This document shows, piece after piece, positions 23,986 through 32,146 of a DNA stretch of 32,408 nt (positions within the stretch are counted from its first letter, which is position 1; each line of letters starts with the position of its first letter). A program made the position numbers and the translations under genes. This DNA is from an uncultured Oscillospiraceae bacterium (GTDB lineage Bacteria; Bacillota; Clostridia; Oscillospirales; Oscillospiraceae), in contig CAJFNY010000007.1 of NCBI GenBank assembly GCA_904395865.1, forward strand, positions 1 through 32,408, read 5' to 3'. The notes beneath the pieces were generated by a model. It saw only the letters and a list, made by a program, of their open reading frames with translations. It was not told where the DNA came from and made no database searches.

Positions 23986-24131
23986 AGTCTTGCATCCGGC
24001 GCCGATTCCAGATAACATATTGTCAGGCAATAAAATGGATGATTGTCTGCATGCGGCGGCTGCCATCCGGCAGATACTATCTCTGCTGACGCTGCAAAAA
24101 ACTCCGGCGTGGCCGGGAAGGAGGATCCGAT

Positions 24132-25241
24132 GTGTCTGAAGCGTATTCACCAGACGTCGCTGCCGTCCTGGAGCTGATGACCGCGCCGGCGTTCCTGCTG
24201 CGGGAGAATCGGATCCTCTTCCGGAACCGGGCGGCGGCGGCGCTGGTGCGCAGCCCGGAGCAGGCCTCGGAGCTTCTGACGCCGGAGTCTCTGGCGCTGG
24301 TGCGCAGCCGCGGGGACCGCTCCGTACTGGAGGTGACGGCCGTATTGGACGGCCGTCCGTGCGGCGCAGTGCTTCGGCAGCTGCCGGACTGCGACGTTCT
24401 GATCGTCCATCCGGAGCCTGCCGGTGCCGCGGCGGATCCTGCCCTGCTGGCGCGGGCAGCGCAGATCATCCGCCGGGACATCGCGGCCCTGCACAGCACA
24501 GCGGCCGCGGCGCTGCCGCTGCTGGAGGAGGCCCGGGACGGGCAGGCCCGCGGCCTGGCCGGACGGATGAACCGCAGCATCTGCCAGCTGCTGCGCCTGG
24601 CCGCCAACCTGGCGGAGGCGGGGCGGTACGCGGCCGGCGAAGTCACCGGTCAGTTTGCGCCGGTCAATCTCTGTGACCAGCTGGAAGTGCTGTGCCGCCG
24701 CGTTGCCGCGCTGACGGAAGCCGTGCAGGTGACGCTGACGTACAGCTGCCCGGTCCAGCCGGTCGTCGCGGCTGCGGACTGGCCGAAGCTGGAGCGGGCC
24801 GTCCTGAATCTGCTGAGCAACGCCCTGCGCAGCACGGCGCCGGGCGGCTGCCTGCGGCTGACGCTGGAGGACCACGGCGCCACAGTGCACATCGTCGTGG
24901 AGGATGACGGGGCAGGCATGCCGCCGGAGCAGGTGGCCGGCTTCGCCGGGCAGCCGCTTCACCGCGGTTCCGCCGGCGCACCGCAGCCGGGGATGGGCCT
25001 GGGCCTGACGCTGGTGCGCCGGATCGCGGCGCTCCACGGCGGGACCGTGCTGATCGACTCCCGCCCGGGGCAGGGCACGGCAGTCACCATGACGCTGGCC
25101 CGCCGGCAGGCCGGGCCGCAGCAGGAGGTCCTTCACAGCCCGGCCCGCGCCTACCGCTACACCGGCAGCATCTCCCCGGAGCTGCTGGAGCTGTCTGACG
25201 TTCTGCCGGACGCCGTGTACGGGCCGGACAGCCTCGTATAG
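24132..25241 (+). CDS. soluble orphan sensor histidine kinase
   Basis: 369 residues from a GTG at 24132 with AAGGAGG seven bases upstream; the ATG two bases earlier is out of frame. There is no membrane segment. Residues about 8-95 look like a degenerate PAS-type sensor (MTAPAFLLRENRILFRNRAAAAL). Residues about 103-170 are helical, as in a dimerisation domain, but lack the usual HExxxP H-box; His121 in AALHSTAAAALPLLEE is the only obvious candidate. The ATP-binding domain is well kept: N-box NLLSNAL (226-232), G1 DDGAGM (258-263) and G2 GMGLGL (287-292). A 45-residue tail follows. No response regulator is nearby. It could be a true kinase, a phosphatase-type partner or an atypical ATPase. Confidence 0.83.
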   Translation: MSEAYSPDVAAVLELMTAPAFLLRENRILFRNRAAAALVRSPEQASELLTPESLALVRSRGDRSVLEVTAVLDGRPCGAVLRQLPDCDVLIVHPEPAGAAADPALLARAAQIIRRDIAALHSTAAAALPLLEEARDGQARGLAGRMNRSICQLLRLAANLAEAGRYAAGEVTGQFAPVNLCDQLEVLCRRVAALTEAVQVTLTYSCPVQPVVAAADWPKLERAVLNLLSNALRSTAPGGCLRLTLEDHGATVHIVVEDDGAGMPPEQVAGFAGQPLHRGSAGAPQPGMGLGLTLVRRIAALHGGTVLIDSRPGQGTAVTMTLARRQAGPQQEVLHSPARAYRYTGSISPELLELSDVLPDAVYGPDSLV

Positions 25242-25244
25242 ATG

Positions 25245-25287
25245 AACCGGCCGGCGCGCACCACAATTCGGTGCGCGCCGGCCGGTT
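25245..25287. terminator. bidirectional intrinsic terminator
   Basis: A perfect 18-bp stem (25245-25262 with 25270-25287) with a 7-base loop lies between the converging kinase and pdxY-like genes. It is followed by TGGTTTCGT on the plus strand. Its stability is high, but the U-tracts are modest. Confidence 0.8.
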
Positions 25288-25295
25288 TGGTTTCG

Positions 25296-26135
25296 TCACG
25301 CCAGCTGCCCCAGGCGGCGGAGGAGCATGGGGATCGCCCGCTCGAACTCCACGCCGTACCAGTTGGACTTGGGCGTGTGGGTCGTCAGGCGGATGCACTC
25401 CACCGTGTAGTCGGCGGCCAGCGCCAGCGCCTGCCCCAGGTCCAGGCCGTTCATCAGCCCGCCGACGCAGGCGGAGGCGAACACGTCGCCGGTACCGTGG
25501 TACGTGACGGGGATGTGCTCGTTGAAGTACGTGAAGTACTGGCCGGTCTTCTGGTCATAGGCCATGACGCCCAGCTTGCCGGGCTCGAAGCTGACGCCGG
25601 TCAGGGCCACGTGGCGCGGGCCCAGGGCAGCCAGGGCGGCGATCAGCTCCTTGATGTAACCCTCGTCGTACTCGGTGCGGTACGGCATGCCGGTCAGCAG
25701 GCTGGCCTCGGTGATGTTGGGGACGATGACGTCGGCCCTGGCGCAGACCTTGGCCATTTCCGCCGGGAACTCAGGCCCGAAGGCCGGATACAGCTTTCCG
25801 TTGTCCGCCATGGCCGGATCGACGAAAATTAGGTTGTCGTCGGTCCTGAACGCGTCAAAGAAGCGGCACACGTCGGCAATCTGATCGGCCGAGGCCAGAT
25901 AGCCGGTGTAGATGGCGTCGAAGCCGATCTGCTCCTGCTGCCAATGGCGGGCGATGGGTGCGATCTGATCGGTCAGGTCCTTGCACGTAAAGCCCTGGAA
26001 CATGGTGTGGGTGGACAGCACGGCCGTCGGCAGAATGGCGCACTCGATGCCCATGGCCGAGATGATCGGCAGCGCCACCGTCAGGGAGCACTTGCCGAGG
26101 CAGGAAATGTCCTGGATGCTTACGATACGTTTCAT
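25296..26135 (-). CDS. pyridoxal/pyridoxamine kinase (PdxY-like)
   Basis: 279 residues from the ATG at 26135, seven bases after GAAGGAGG. A ribokinase-fold protein of the PdxK/PdxY group. The start IVSIQDISCLGKCSLTVALP, the segment AVLSTHTMFQGF and the anion-hole/catalytic motif HGTGDVFAS (213-221, Asp217 the base) are typical. DVIVPNITEASLLTG matches the conserved P-N-x-x-E-A block. It phosphorylates pyridoxal or pyridoxamine with ATP to supply the PLP cofactor. The gene is monocistronic by layout. The window holds two PLP enzymes that need its product, but nothing ties its regulation to them. Confidence 0.9.
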   Translation of the reverse strand: MKRIVSIQDISCLGKCSLTVALPIISAMGIECAILPTAVLSTHTMFQGFTCKDLTDQIAPIARHWQQEQIGFDAIYTGYLASADQIADVCRFFDAFRTDDNLIFVDPAMADNGKLYPAFGPEFPAEMAKVCARADVIVPNITEASLLTGMPYRTEYDEGYIKELIAALAALGPRHVALTGVSFEPGKLGVMAYDQKTGQYFTYFNEHIPVTYHGTGDVFASACVGGLMNGLDLGQALALAADYTVECIRLTTHTPKSNWYGVEFERAIPMLLRRLGQLA

Positions 26136-26273
26136 GTGCACGCCTCCTTCGTTTCTGCCATTGTATCAGAGATTCTGGCCTGCGAAAACATCCAGAATTA
26201 TTCTTTTTTATGGTACCAGATTTTTGGACTAGCCGGCCGTTCTGTCCCATAGGATCTATGGGAGGTGATGGGG

Positions 26274-27071
26274 ATGTCCCATTGGAACTGGAGCCGGCGG
26301 ATCCGGCAGCGGCTGGCCGTGACGGTGACGCTGCTGGCGGCGCTGAGTCTGGGGCTGCTGCTGGCCGGCCGGGCGGTGGAAGCCGGCTCCTGGGGGCTGA
26401 GCTTCCAGCAGGAGGGCCAGGCCCCCGTGGGGACCGTCAGCAGCGGCGTGCTGCGGCAGTACGACGCCGCCTACGTGGGCAGCGACGACGAGCCGGTGAT
26501 CTATCTGACCTTTGACGCCGGGTACGAGGCCGGCTACACGGAGAAGATTCTCGACACGCTCCAGGCGCATCAGGTGCCGGCGGCCTTCTTCGTGGTGGGC
26601 AACTACGTGGAAAACGAGCCGGCGCTCGTCCGGCGGATGGCAGAGGACGGCCACATCGTCGGCAACCACACGTACCACCACTACGACATGGCGCAGATCT
26701 CCGACCCGTCGGCCTTTGCCCGGGAGCTGCGGCTGGTGGAAGAGGCGTACGAGGCCGTCACCGGCGAGGCCATGCCGCGCTACTACCGGCCGCCGCAGGG
26801 CATCTACAGCCAGGAAAACCTGGAGGCCGCGCAGGCCCTGGGCTACCGGACCGTATTCTGGAGCCTGGCCTACGTGGACTGGCTCCAGGACAACCAGCCC
26901 ACGGCGGAGGCGGCCTACTCCAAGCTGCTGCCGCGGATCCACAACGGCGCAGTGGTGCTGCTCCATTCCACTTCGGCCACCAACGCCGCCATTCTCGACG
27001 AGCTGCTGACCCGCTGGGAGAACATGGGCTACACCTTCGGAAGCCTGGACGAGCTGTTTGAAAATGCTTGA
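26274..27071 (+). CDS. PdaA-like polysaccharide deacetylase
   Basis: 265 residues. GGGAGG at 26260-26265 points to the ATG at 26274; the GTG at 26265 and ATG at 26268 are too close. An uncleaved-looking N-terminal membrane segment (RLAVTVTLLAALSLGLLLAG) exports and anchors it. The NodB-homology domain resembles Bacillus PdaA: YLTFDAGYEAGYTEKILD (Asp81; Ala82 where most family members have Asp and PdaA has Asn), NHTYHH (131-136, metal-binding His), RPPQGIYS (172-179), FWSLAYVDW and LLHS. PdaA removes the N-acetyl group of muramic acid and allows delta-lactam formation in spore cortex. Loss of the second Asp of the TFDDG motif is a PdaA hallmark, supporting this specific role. Monocistronic. 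Confidence 0.88.
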   Translation: MSHWNWSRRIRQRLAVTVTLLAALSLGLLLAGRAVEAGSWGLSFQQEGQAPVGTVSSGVLRQYDAAYVGSDDEPVIYLTFDAGYEAGYTEKILDTLQAHQVPAAFFVVGNYVENEPALVRRMAEDGHIVGNHTYHHYDMAQISDPSAFARELRLVEEAYEAVTGEAMPRYYRPPQGIYSQENLEAAQALGYRTVFWSLAYVDWLQDNQPTAEAAYSKLLPRIHNGAVVLLHSTSATNAAILDELLTRWENMGYTFGSLDELFENA

Positions 27072-27106
27072 AAACCGCGCCCCGGCGCAACGCCGGGGCG
27101 CGGTTT
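27072..27106. terminator. bidirectional intrinsic terminator
   Basis: A perfect 16-bp stem (27072-27087 with 27091-27106) has a 3-base loop and A/T-rich ends (AAA, TTT). It serves the converging deacetylase and ABC-permease operons. Confidence 0.88.
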
Positions 27107-27126
27107 CCTGGAATGGATTCGTCCGG

Positions 27127-28986
27127 TCAGAAGGTCTCCGGGACGTCGGCGCGGAGGGTCAGGGAGAAGCCCTGGTCCTCCAGCCACCGGGCGGTGCGGG
27201 AGCCCTCCGTCGGCTGGAGGTTGATGCTCTTGACGGCCAGCGGGATGGTTCCGTGGGAGCCGCCCGCCGTCTGGCGCAGGCCGTCCACCGTGTACGTGAA
27301 CTCCAGGTAGATGTCGGCCTGATACTCCGTCTGGCTGTGATCGTCAAACTGGAACACAGCGGAGCGGCCCACGAGGCCGTCCCGCAGATCCGGCAGAATG
27401 CACGACTCGTACAGCTCGAAGGCCTCCTCGCCGGTCAGCTCCTCGGTGCGGTATCCGCCGGTGTCCGCCTCATAGAAGCCGACGTAGCTGTAGCTGACCT
27501 GCGCCGCCGTCACGTCGAAGGACGGCGTATTCTCCAGATAGACGATATACGGATCCCGGACGATCTCATCGTACTGCCGCGCCAGGGAGGTGTCGTCCAG
27601 CCAGAGCGCCTCGGTGCAGTAGATCCGGTAGGAGCGCGCCAGGATCCGGCCGCTGCGCAGCTGGTAGATCAGCTCCACCGTTACGTAGTCCATCGTTCCG
27701 GATTCCGCTGAGGGATAGGCGGCAGCCAGCGCCTCCTGCTCCTGCTTCTGGCTGAGCAGCGACTGGTGGAGCGTAATCAGGTCCGCGATGTGGGCTTCAT
27801 CGGTGACGACGACGCTGTCCCACATGGCCGAGCCGTCCAGGGTGATGCTCTCCACCTCGGAGGCATCCGGAATGCGGCGCTCGAAGCCGAACACGTCGAA
27901 TTCCATCAGGGCCACGGCCGCCAGCAGGCATGCCGCCACCACGCCGAAGCCCACCCACTCCCGGCCAAAGACCCGGAAGGACTTCTTAAGCAGGACGACG
28001 GCTGTGAAGTACCCCAGGAAGCCGCCCAGCAGCAGGCAGAATACCATCAGCGGCAGCGGCGGCCCGTTCTGGCCGGAGAAGAACGTCACCGCCGCCAGGA
28101 CGCCCAGCACCAGCGCGCAGAAAACGGTGAAGCAGTAGCGGAACACCGGCTGCAGGATGGGCACGGCGATGACGTCGCCGGCCGCCTCCATCCGCCGCCG
28201 GCGAAACAGCAGGAACGAGACGGCAAACAGCGCCAGGCCCACCAGCCCGATGGCCGCCAGATACGTTCCGCCATGGAACACGCAGTAATACCCGTCATCC
28301 ACGGATTTGGTGACGATCTGCAGCTCGTTCGTCAGGTAGAAAGCCGGGGAGAGCCGGGAGAGCGCCTGATACCCGTCGTCACGCATGCCGTAGACGAAGG
28401 TGGACAGGACGGAAATCGTCACGTAGTTGAGGATGACCGCCGTGTAGTTCAGCAGCACGTACAGCACCGGCAGCGCCGCCAGCTGGCCGACGATGGCCGC
28501 GCAGAGGGAGGCCAGGCCGTAAAAGAACACGAACTCCGCCGTCAGCATGGCGAAGGCCCAGAGGGCCGGCTGGCCGCCGGCGTGCCCCACGGTGCCGGCA
28601 GCGGCCCAGATGCCCAGCGCCACCAGCGCATTGGGAATCAGGCTGCAGGTCAGCGCCGTGAGCAGGTTCGTCAGGCACCAGGCCTCCCGGCGGATGGGCA
28701 GCGCCGCAATGGTGTTGACGCTGCGGCTGCTGTAATACCACGCGTGGAGCACCATGGCCAGCGCCGCCGCGTAGACGAGATTGATGTACGTCCCGGCGCG
28801 GAGTGCCGTATGGAGCACGAGATACTGCAGATCTCCCGCGCCGAACGTCCGCCCGTCCGCCTGGGAGAGCAGCGACAGCGGAAGAATCATCAGCAGCACC
28901 AGCAGGTATACGGCCCACAGCGGTGTCAGCCGGGAGAGGTTCTTCCGGTACACGGCGGCACTAAAGAACGATGCTCTTGACCGCAT
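27127..28986 (-). CDS. ABC transporter permease with large extracellular C-terminal region
   Basis: 619 residues from the ATG at 28986, following GGGAGG, which overlaps the end of the ATPase gene by 26 bases. The first 260 residues carry about six membrane segments with the ABC-2-like pattern (YRKNLSRLTPLWAVYLLVLLM, the SSRSVNTIAALPIRREAW turn, FVFFYGLASLCAAIVGQ). A second membrane group lies at about 280-375. The last 245 residues are soluble and rich in beta strands (VESITLDGSAMWDSVVVTDEAHI onward), as in permeases that carry a DUF6449-type domain. Together with the YtrA-like regulator and the ATPase this fits a cell-envelope stress or antimicrobial-export system; the substrate is unknown. 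Confidence 0.85.
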   Translation of the reverse strand: MRSRASFFSAAVYRKNLSRLTPLWAVYLLVLLMILPLSLLSQADGRTFGAGDLQYLVLHTALRAGTYINLVYAAALAMVLHAWYYSSRSVNTIAALPIRREAWCLTNLLTALTCSLIPNALVALGIWAAAGTVGHAGGQPALWAFAMLTAEFVFFYGLASLCAAIVGQLAALPVLYVLLNYTAVILNYVTISVLSTFVYGMRDDGYQALSRLSPAFYLTNELQIVTKSVDDGYYCVFHGGTYLAAIGLVGLALFAVSFLLFRRRRMEAAGDVIAVPILQPVFRYCFTVFCALVLGVLAAVTFFSGQNGPPLPLMVFCLLLGGFLGYFTAVVLLKKSFRVFGREWVGFGVVAACLLAAVALMEFDVFGFERRIPDASEVESITLDGSAMWDSVVVTDEAHIADLITLHQSLLSQKQEQEALAAAYPSAESGTMDYVTVELIYQLRSGRILARSYRIYCTEALWLDDTSLARQYDEIVRDPYIVYLENTPSFDVTAAQVSYSYVGFYEADTGGYRTEELTGEEAFELYESCILPDLRDGLVGRSAVFQFDDHSQTEYQADIYLEFTYTVDGLRQTAGGSHGTIPLAVKSINLQPTEGSRTARWLEDQGFSLTLRADVPETF

Positions 28987-29848
28987 AGTCGGCACCTCCC
29001 AGCTCGTAGATGAAGATTTCCTCCAGGGAAAGGGGCAGCAGGTCGAAAAAGATCGGCAGCGTCGCGGCGATGCGCTCGGAAACCTCCCGCTGGGAGCCGC
29101 GAACGATCAGCGTGCGGACCCGGCCGGCGGCCGCCTCGTGGAGAATCTCCAGCCCCGGCGGCAGCGGATGCTCCGTGACCAGCTGGATTTTGACGATGTT
29201 CTCCTGCAGCTCGGCCAGGGGCCGCTCCAGGAGCATTCTGCCGTGGTTCATGATGCCCACGTGGTCGCACACATCCTCCAGCTCCCGCAGGTTGTGGGAG
29301 GAGACGAGCACGGTGGCACCGCGCTGGGCCGCGTCGTCGAGGATCAGGCTCCACAGCTGCCGGCGCATGACCGGGTCGAGCCCGTCCACCGGCTCGTCCA
29401 GCAGCAGGTAGTCCGGCCGGGTGCACAGCGCCAGCCAGAACGCCGCCTGCTTGAGCATGCCCTTGGACAGCCGCCGCATGGGCTGCCGCTCATCCAGAGC
29501 GAACACCTCGCCCAGACGGCCGTAGAGCGTGCCGTCGAACTGCGGATAGATCCCCCGGTACAGGCGCATCATGTCCCGGATGGACGCCTGGGGCAGATAG
29601 TAGATCTCGTCGGGGATCGATGCAATCCGGGCCTTGGCCGCCGGGTTCTCGTAGATCGGCGCGCCGTCCAGCAGGATCTCGCCGCTGTCCGGGCGGAGCA
29701 CACCGGTCAGATGGCGCAGGATCGTCGTCTTGCCGGCGCCATTGGGGCCCACAAGGCCGTAAATGGCGCCGTCCGGCACCGTCAGCTCCAGGTCGTCCAG
29801 AGCACGGAAGCCGTCAAAGGTCTTGACCGCATGGTGCACGGTAATCAT
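28961..29848 (-). CDS. ABC transporter ATPase (YtrB-like)
   Basis: 295 residues, the size of single-domain export ATPases. Walker A GPNGAGKTT (34-42), a signature that reads RRLSKGMLKQ (LSKGM at 127-131 in place of LSGGQ), Walker B LLLDEPVDGLD (148-158) and switch His in SSHNL. The LSKGM signature is common in the BcrA/YtrB export group. The C-terminal 85 residues (about 210-295) form the variable domain. The ATG at 29848 overlaps the stop of the GntR-type gene (ATGA) and has AAGGAG upstream. It powers the permease encoded next. Confidence 0.93.
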   Translation of the reverse strand: MITVHHAVKTFDGFRALDDLELTVPDGAIYGLVGPNGAGKTTILRHLTGVLRPDSGEILLDGAPIYENPAAKARIASIPDEIYYLPQASIRDMMRLYRGIYPQFDGTLYGRLGEVFALDERQPMRRLSKGMLKQAAFWLALCTRPDYLLLDEPVDGLDPVMRRQLWSLILDDAAQRGATVLVSSHNLRELEDVCDHVGIMNHGRMLLERPLAELQENIVKIQLVTEHPLPPGLEILHEAAAGRVRTLIVRGSQREVSERIAATLPIFFDLLPLSLEEIFIYELGGADYAVKSIVL

Positions 29849-30216
29849 GGTGTCGCTCCTTCCAGCAGCGCGTGGAGCCGGGCGGACAGCGTCTCCTCCG
29901 GGACGCCCAGCCGCAGCAGTTCCGCCGCAGTCTCGTCAAAGGCGGCGTACAGCTCCCCGCGCCGCCGGTCGGTCACTTCCGTGAGCGCCGCGGTGAAGGA
30001 GCCCTTGCCGGCGATGGAATAGATGAAGCCCTCGGACTCCAGCTCCCGGTACGCCCGCTGAATGGTGTTGGGATTGATGGCCAGCTGCGCCGCCAGCTCC
30101 CGGACACTGGGCAGCCGCTCATCCGTCGTCAGCACGCCGGAGAGGATCAGCTTCCGGAAGCCGTCCTTGACCTGCTCATAGATGGGCTTGGAGTCGCGAT
30201 AATTCAGTGTAATCAA
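29845..30216 (-). CDS. GntR-family repressor, YtrA subfamily
   Basis: 123 residues from a TTG at 30216, giving the family-typical start ITLNYRDSKPIYEQVKDGFRK; the open frame extends to 30297, but that stretch overlaps the promoter. The winged HTH is canonical: ERLPSVRELAAQLAINPNTIQRAYRELESEGFIYSIAGKGSF (about 32-74). The C-terminus is the short helical dimerisation segment of the YtrA group, not the larger FadR or MocR domains. AAGGGGGG lies upstream. Members of this group repress the ABC operon in which they are encoded and respond to cell-wall-active compounds. It is the first gene of its operon, with likely operator sites over the promoter. Confidence 0.9.
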   Translation of the reverse strand: MITLNYRDSKPIYEQVKDGFRKLILSGVLTTDERLPSVRELAAQLAINPNTIQRAYRELESEGFIYSIAGKGSFTAALTEVTDRRRGELYAAFDETAAELLRLGVPEETLSARLHALLEGATP

Positions 30217-30240
30217 GCTCCGCGCCCCCCTTCCCGGAAA

Positions 30241-30297
30241 ATACTGTATGGCAAATAATAGTACAGATAGTATATGAAGATTTGCCGCATTTGTCAA
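30241..30297 (-). promoter_or_regulatory. promoter and likely operator of the GntR-ABC operon
   Basis: On the minus strand a perfect TTGACA (complement at 30292-30297), 17 bases and TATACT (complement at 30269-30274). ATACTGTA (30241-30248) and TACAGATAGTAT (30262-30273) form an imperfect inverted repeat over the start site. ATAGTA occurs twice, at 30258 and 30267. These suit autorepression by the GntR-type product. Confidence 0.75.
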
Positions 30298-30305
30298 GGC
30301 GAGGG

Positions 30306-30334
30306 TTCCCTTTTTCGTCCAAAACTGGTATACT
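30306..30334 (+). promoter_or_regulatory. extended -10 promoter of the Dabb gene
   Basis: TTCCCT (30306-30311), 17 bases, then TGG-TATACT with the hexamer at 30329-30334. The extended -10 TG offsets the poor -35. Confidence 0.6.
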
Positions 30335-30368
30335 GGAAGGCGAAACCATCAGAAAAGGAGGGATCCGC

Positions 30369-30653
30369 GTGGTCAAGCACGTGGTGATGTGGAAATTCCG
30401 CCCGGGCGAGCGGGAGAAGATGCTGGAGTTCCTGGAGGGGCTTCGGGGCCTGCAGGGGCAGATCCCGCAGATCGTGGAGCAGGAGATCGGCGTGGACACG
30501 GCCGGCGGCGGGAACTACGACGCCGTGCTGATTTCGGTGTTCCGCTCCATGGAGGATCTGGCGGCGTACAAGAAGGATCCCCGCCACGTGGCCGTTTCGG
30601 CCCTGTGCAAGGCCATCCGCACCGACCGGGTGGCCGTGGATTTCGAATTCTGA
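30369..30653 (+). CDS. Dabb (stress-responsive A/B barrel) domain protein
   Basis: 94 residues from the GTG at 30369, seven bases after AAAAGGAGG; the longer frame from 30282 crosses the promoter and is rejected. The start VKHVVMWKFRPG and the strand NYDAVLISVFRSMEDLAAYKKDPRHVAV are diagnostic of the dimeric alpha-beta barrel Dabb family. Members bind small hydrophobic or polyketide-like ligands, or act in stress responses; in bacteria most have no assigned reaction. A cytoplasmic single-domain protein with no operon partner. Nothing in its context suggests a substrate. Confidence 0.88.
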   Translation: MVKHVVMWKFRPGEREKMLEFLEGLRGLQGQIPQIVEQEIGVDTAGGGNYDAVLISVFRSMEDLAAYKKDPRHVAVSALCKAIRTDRVAVDFEF

Positions 30654-30665
30654 AGCACTGCAAAA

Positions 30666-30684
30666 GCGCAGCCGTCCGCTGCGC
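30666..30684. terminator. weak hairpin after the Dabb gene
   Basis: GCGCAGC (30666-30672) pairs with GCTGCGC (30678-30684). There is no U-run, so termination is uncertain. Confidence 0.3.
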
Positions 30685-30801
30685 AGGCAGCACCAGGCGC
30701 GAAGGCGGAGCCGTCGGGAGCTCCGTCCGCTTCCCCTTCATCCAACTCGTGCGCAGCTTGTCGGAAAGATCTCCTGTGAGATGGTTTGACAAGCTGTGTG
30801 C

Positions 30802-31974
30802 TTACGTATTGAACGCGCCGTCGTCGAAGGTGATGACGGCGTTGTACTTTTCGTCCACGGCCTTGATGCGGCGGTTGATCTCGCGGGAGAGCTCCTTCGT
30901 CCGGCCTGCCATTTCGAAGGGGATCACCAGGTCGAATACCAGGTTCGTGTGGCCCGGTCCACGGACCATCCGGAAGTCATGGAGCGTGAACCGCGGGTCC
31001 AGCTCGGCGATGACGCGGCTCGTCAGCTCCCGCATGCCGTTGAGCTCCTCGTCGTCCGTGACGATGGGATCGTAGTGGATGACCAGGTGGATGTGGTGCT
31101 TCGTCAGAAAGTCCCGCTCAATGTCGTCGATGATGTCGTGGCAGACCAGCGGGTCCTCCCGGCTGTCCATCTCCACGTGGACGCTGGCAAACCGGCGGCC
31201 TGGGCCGTAGTCGTGGACCATCAGGTCGTGGATGCCCAGGACCTTGTCGTAGCTGCGGATCTCCTGGGAGATCATCCGCACCAGCTCGTCGGTGGGCGCC
31301 TCGCCCAGCAGCGGGTCGACGGTGTCCTTGGCGATGGAGACACCGCTGTAGAGGATGAACAGCGCCACCAGCATGCCCACCCAGCCGTCGATCTCCAGGC
31401 CGGTGAAGCGGCCCACCAGGCCGGCTGCCAGGACGGCGGCGGTGGAGATCACGTCGTTGCGGCTGTCTGCGGCCGTGGCGATCAGCGTCTCGGACTGGAT
31501 CCGGCGGCCCAGCGTGCGATTGAAGTGGGCCATCCACAGCTTCACCCCGATGGACAGGGCCAGCACCAGCACGGCCGCCACCGAAAAGTCCACCGGCTCC
31601 GGATGCAGGATCTTCTGAAACGAGGACTTGACCAGTTCCACGCCGATCAGCAGAATCATGGCCGCCACGATCAGGCCCGACAGATACTCGATCCGGGCGT
31701 GGCCAAACGGATGGTCGGCGTCGGCCGGCTTCTCCGCCAGCTTGAAGCCCAGCAGCGTCACCACGGAGCTGGAGGCGTCGGACAGGTTGTTGATGGCGTC
31801 GGCCGTGATGGACACGCTGCCCGACAGCGTGCCGATCAGGAGCTTGGCGCCGAACAGCACCGCGTTGCAGAGGATGCCCACGACGCCGGCCAGCTTGCCG
31901 TAGCCGGAGCGGACGCCGGGATCGTCGGTGTTTTCATAGTTGCGGACGAACAGCCGCGGCAGCAGGCTCGTCAT
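30802..31974 (-). CDS. cation diffusion facilitator family metal exporter, probably manganese
   Basis: 390 residues from the ATG at 31974, seven bases after GAGGT; the frame above it has no ribosome site. Six membrane segments and a cytoplasmic C-terminal domain of the CDF fold are evident. The transport site reads Asn62-x3-Asp66 in segment 2 (DAINNLSD) and Asp170-x3-Asp174 in segment 5 (ADSRNDVIS), instead of the His/Asp sets of zinc exporters. HPFGHARIEY follows segment 2 as usual. An N-D/D-D set resembles that of MntE-type manganese exporters. The C-terminal 100 residues beyond the standard domain (ELNGMRELTSRVIAELDPRFTLHD) are longer than in YiiP. Metal choice is inference. Confidence 0.9.
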   Translation of the reverse strand: MTSLLPRLFVRNYENTDDPGVRSGYGKLAGVVGILCNAVLFGAKLLIGTLSGSVSITADAINNLSDASSSVVTLLGFKLAEKPADADHPFGHARIEYLSGLIVAAMILLIGVELVKSSFQKILHPEPVDFSVAAVLVLALSIGVKLWMAHFNRTLGRRIQSETLIATAADSRNDVISTAAVLAAGLVGRFTGLEIDGWVGMLVALFILYSGVSIAKDTVDPLLGEAPTDELVRMISQEIRSYDKVLGIHDLMVHDYGPGRRFASVHVEMDSREDPLVCHDIIDDIERDFLTKHHIHLVIHYDPIVTDDEELNGMRELTSRVIAELDPRFTLHDFRMVRGPGHTNLVFDLVIPFEMAGRTKELSREINRRIKAVDEKYNAVITFDDGAFNT

Positions 31975-32014
31975 GTGCAGGACCTCGCTTCCGGAAAGAA
32001 AAGAGTTTCCTTCT

Positions 32015-32043
32015 ATTCTACCGCCTGCCCGGTCCGATTGCAA
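32015..32043 (-). promoter_or_regulatory. promoter of the cation exporter gene
   Basis: On the minus strand TTGCAA (complement at 32038-32043), 17 bases and TAGAAT (complement at 32015-32020), about 40 bases before the ATG. Confidence 0.65.
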
Positions 32044-32057
32044 GAGGAACTTTCGTG

Positions 32058-32092
32058 AAAAAATCCCGTTCTTCCAGGGAAGAACGGGATTT
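32058..32092 (-). terminator. intrinsic terminator of nrdD
   Basis: A 15-bp inverted repeat (32061-32075 with 32078-32092) closes over a short loop. On the minus strand it is followed by a run of U (A6 at 32058-32063). It lies 54 bases past the nrdD stop and separates it from the exporter promoter. Confidence 0.88.
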
Positions 32093-32146
32093 CCTGCGAT
32101 TTGTTGCGTCCAAAAGTTTGCGTTATCTAACCCTGGCGATTCCGCC

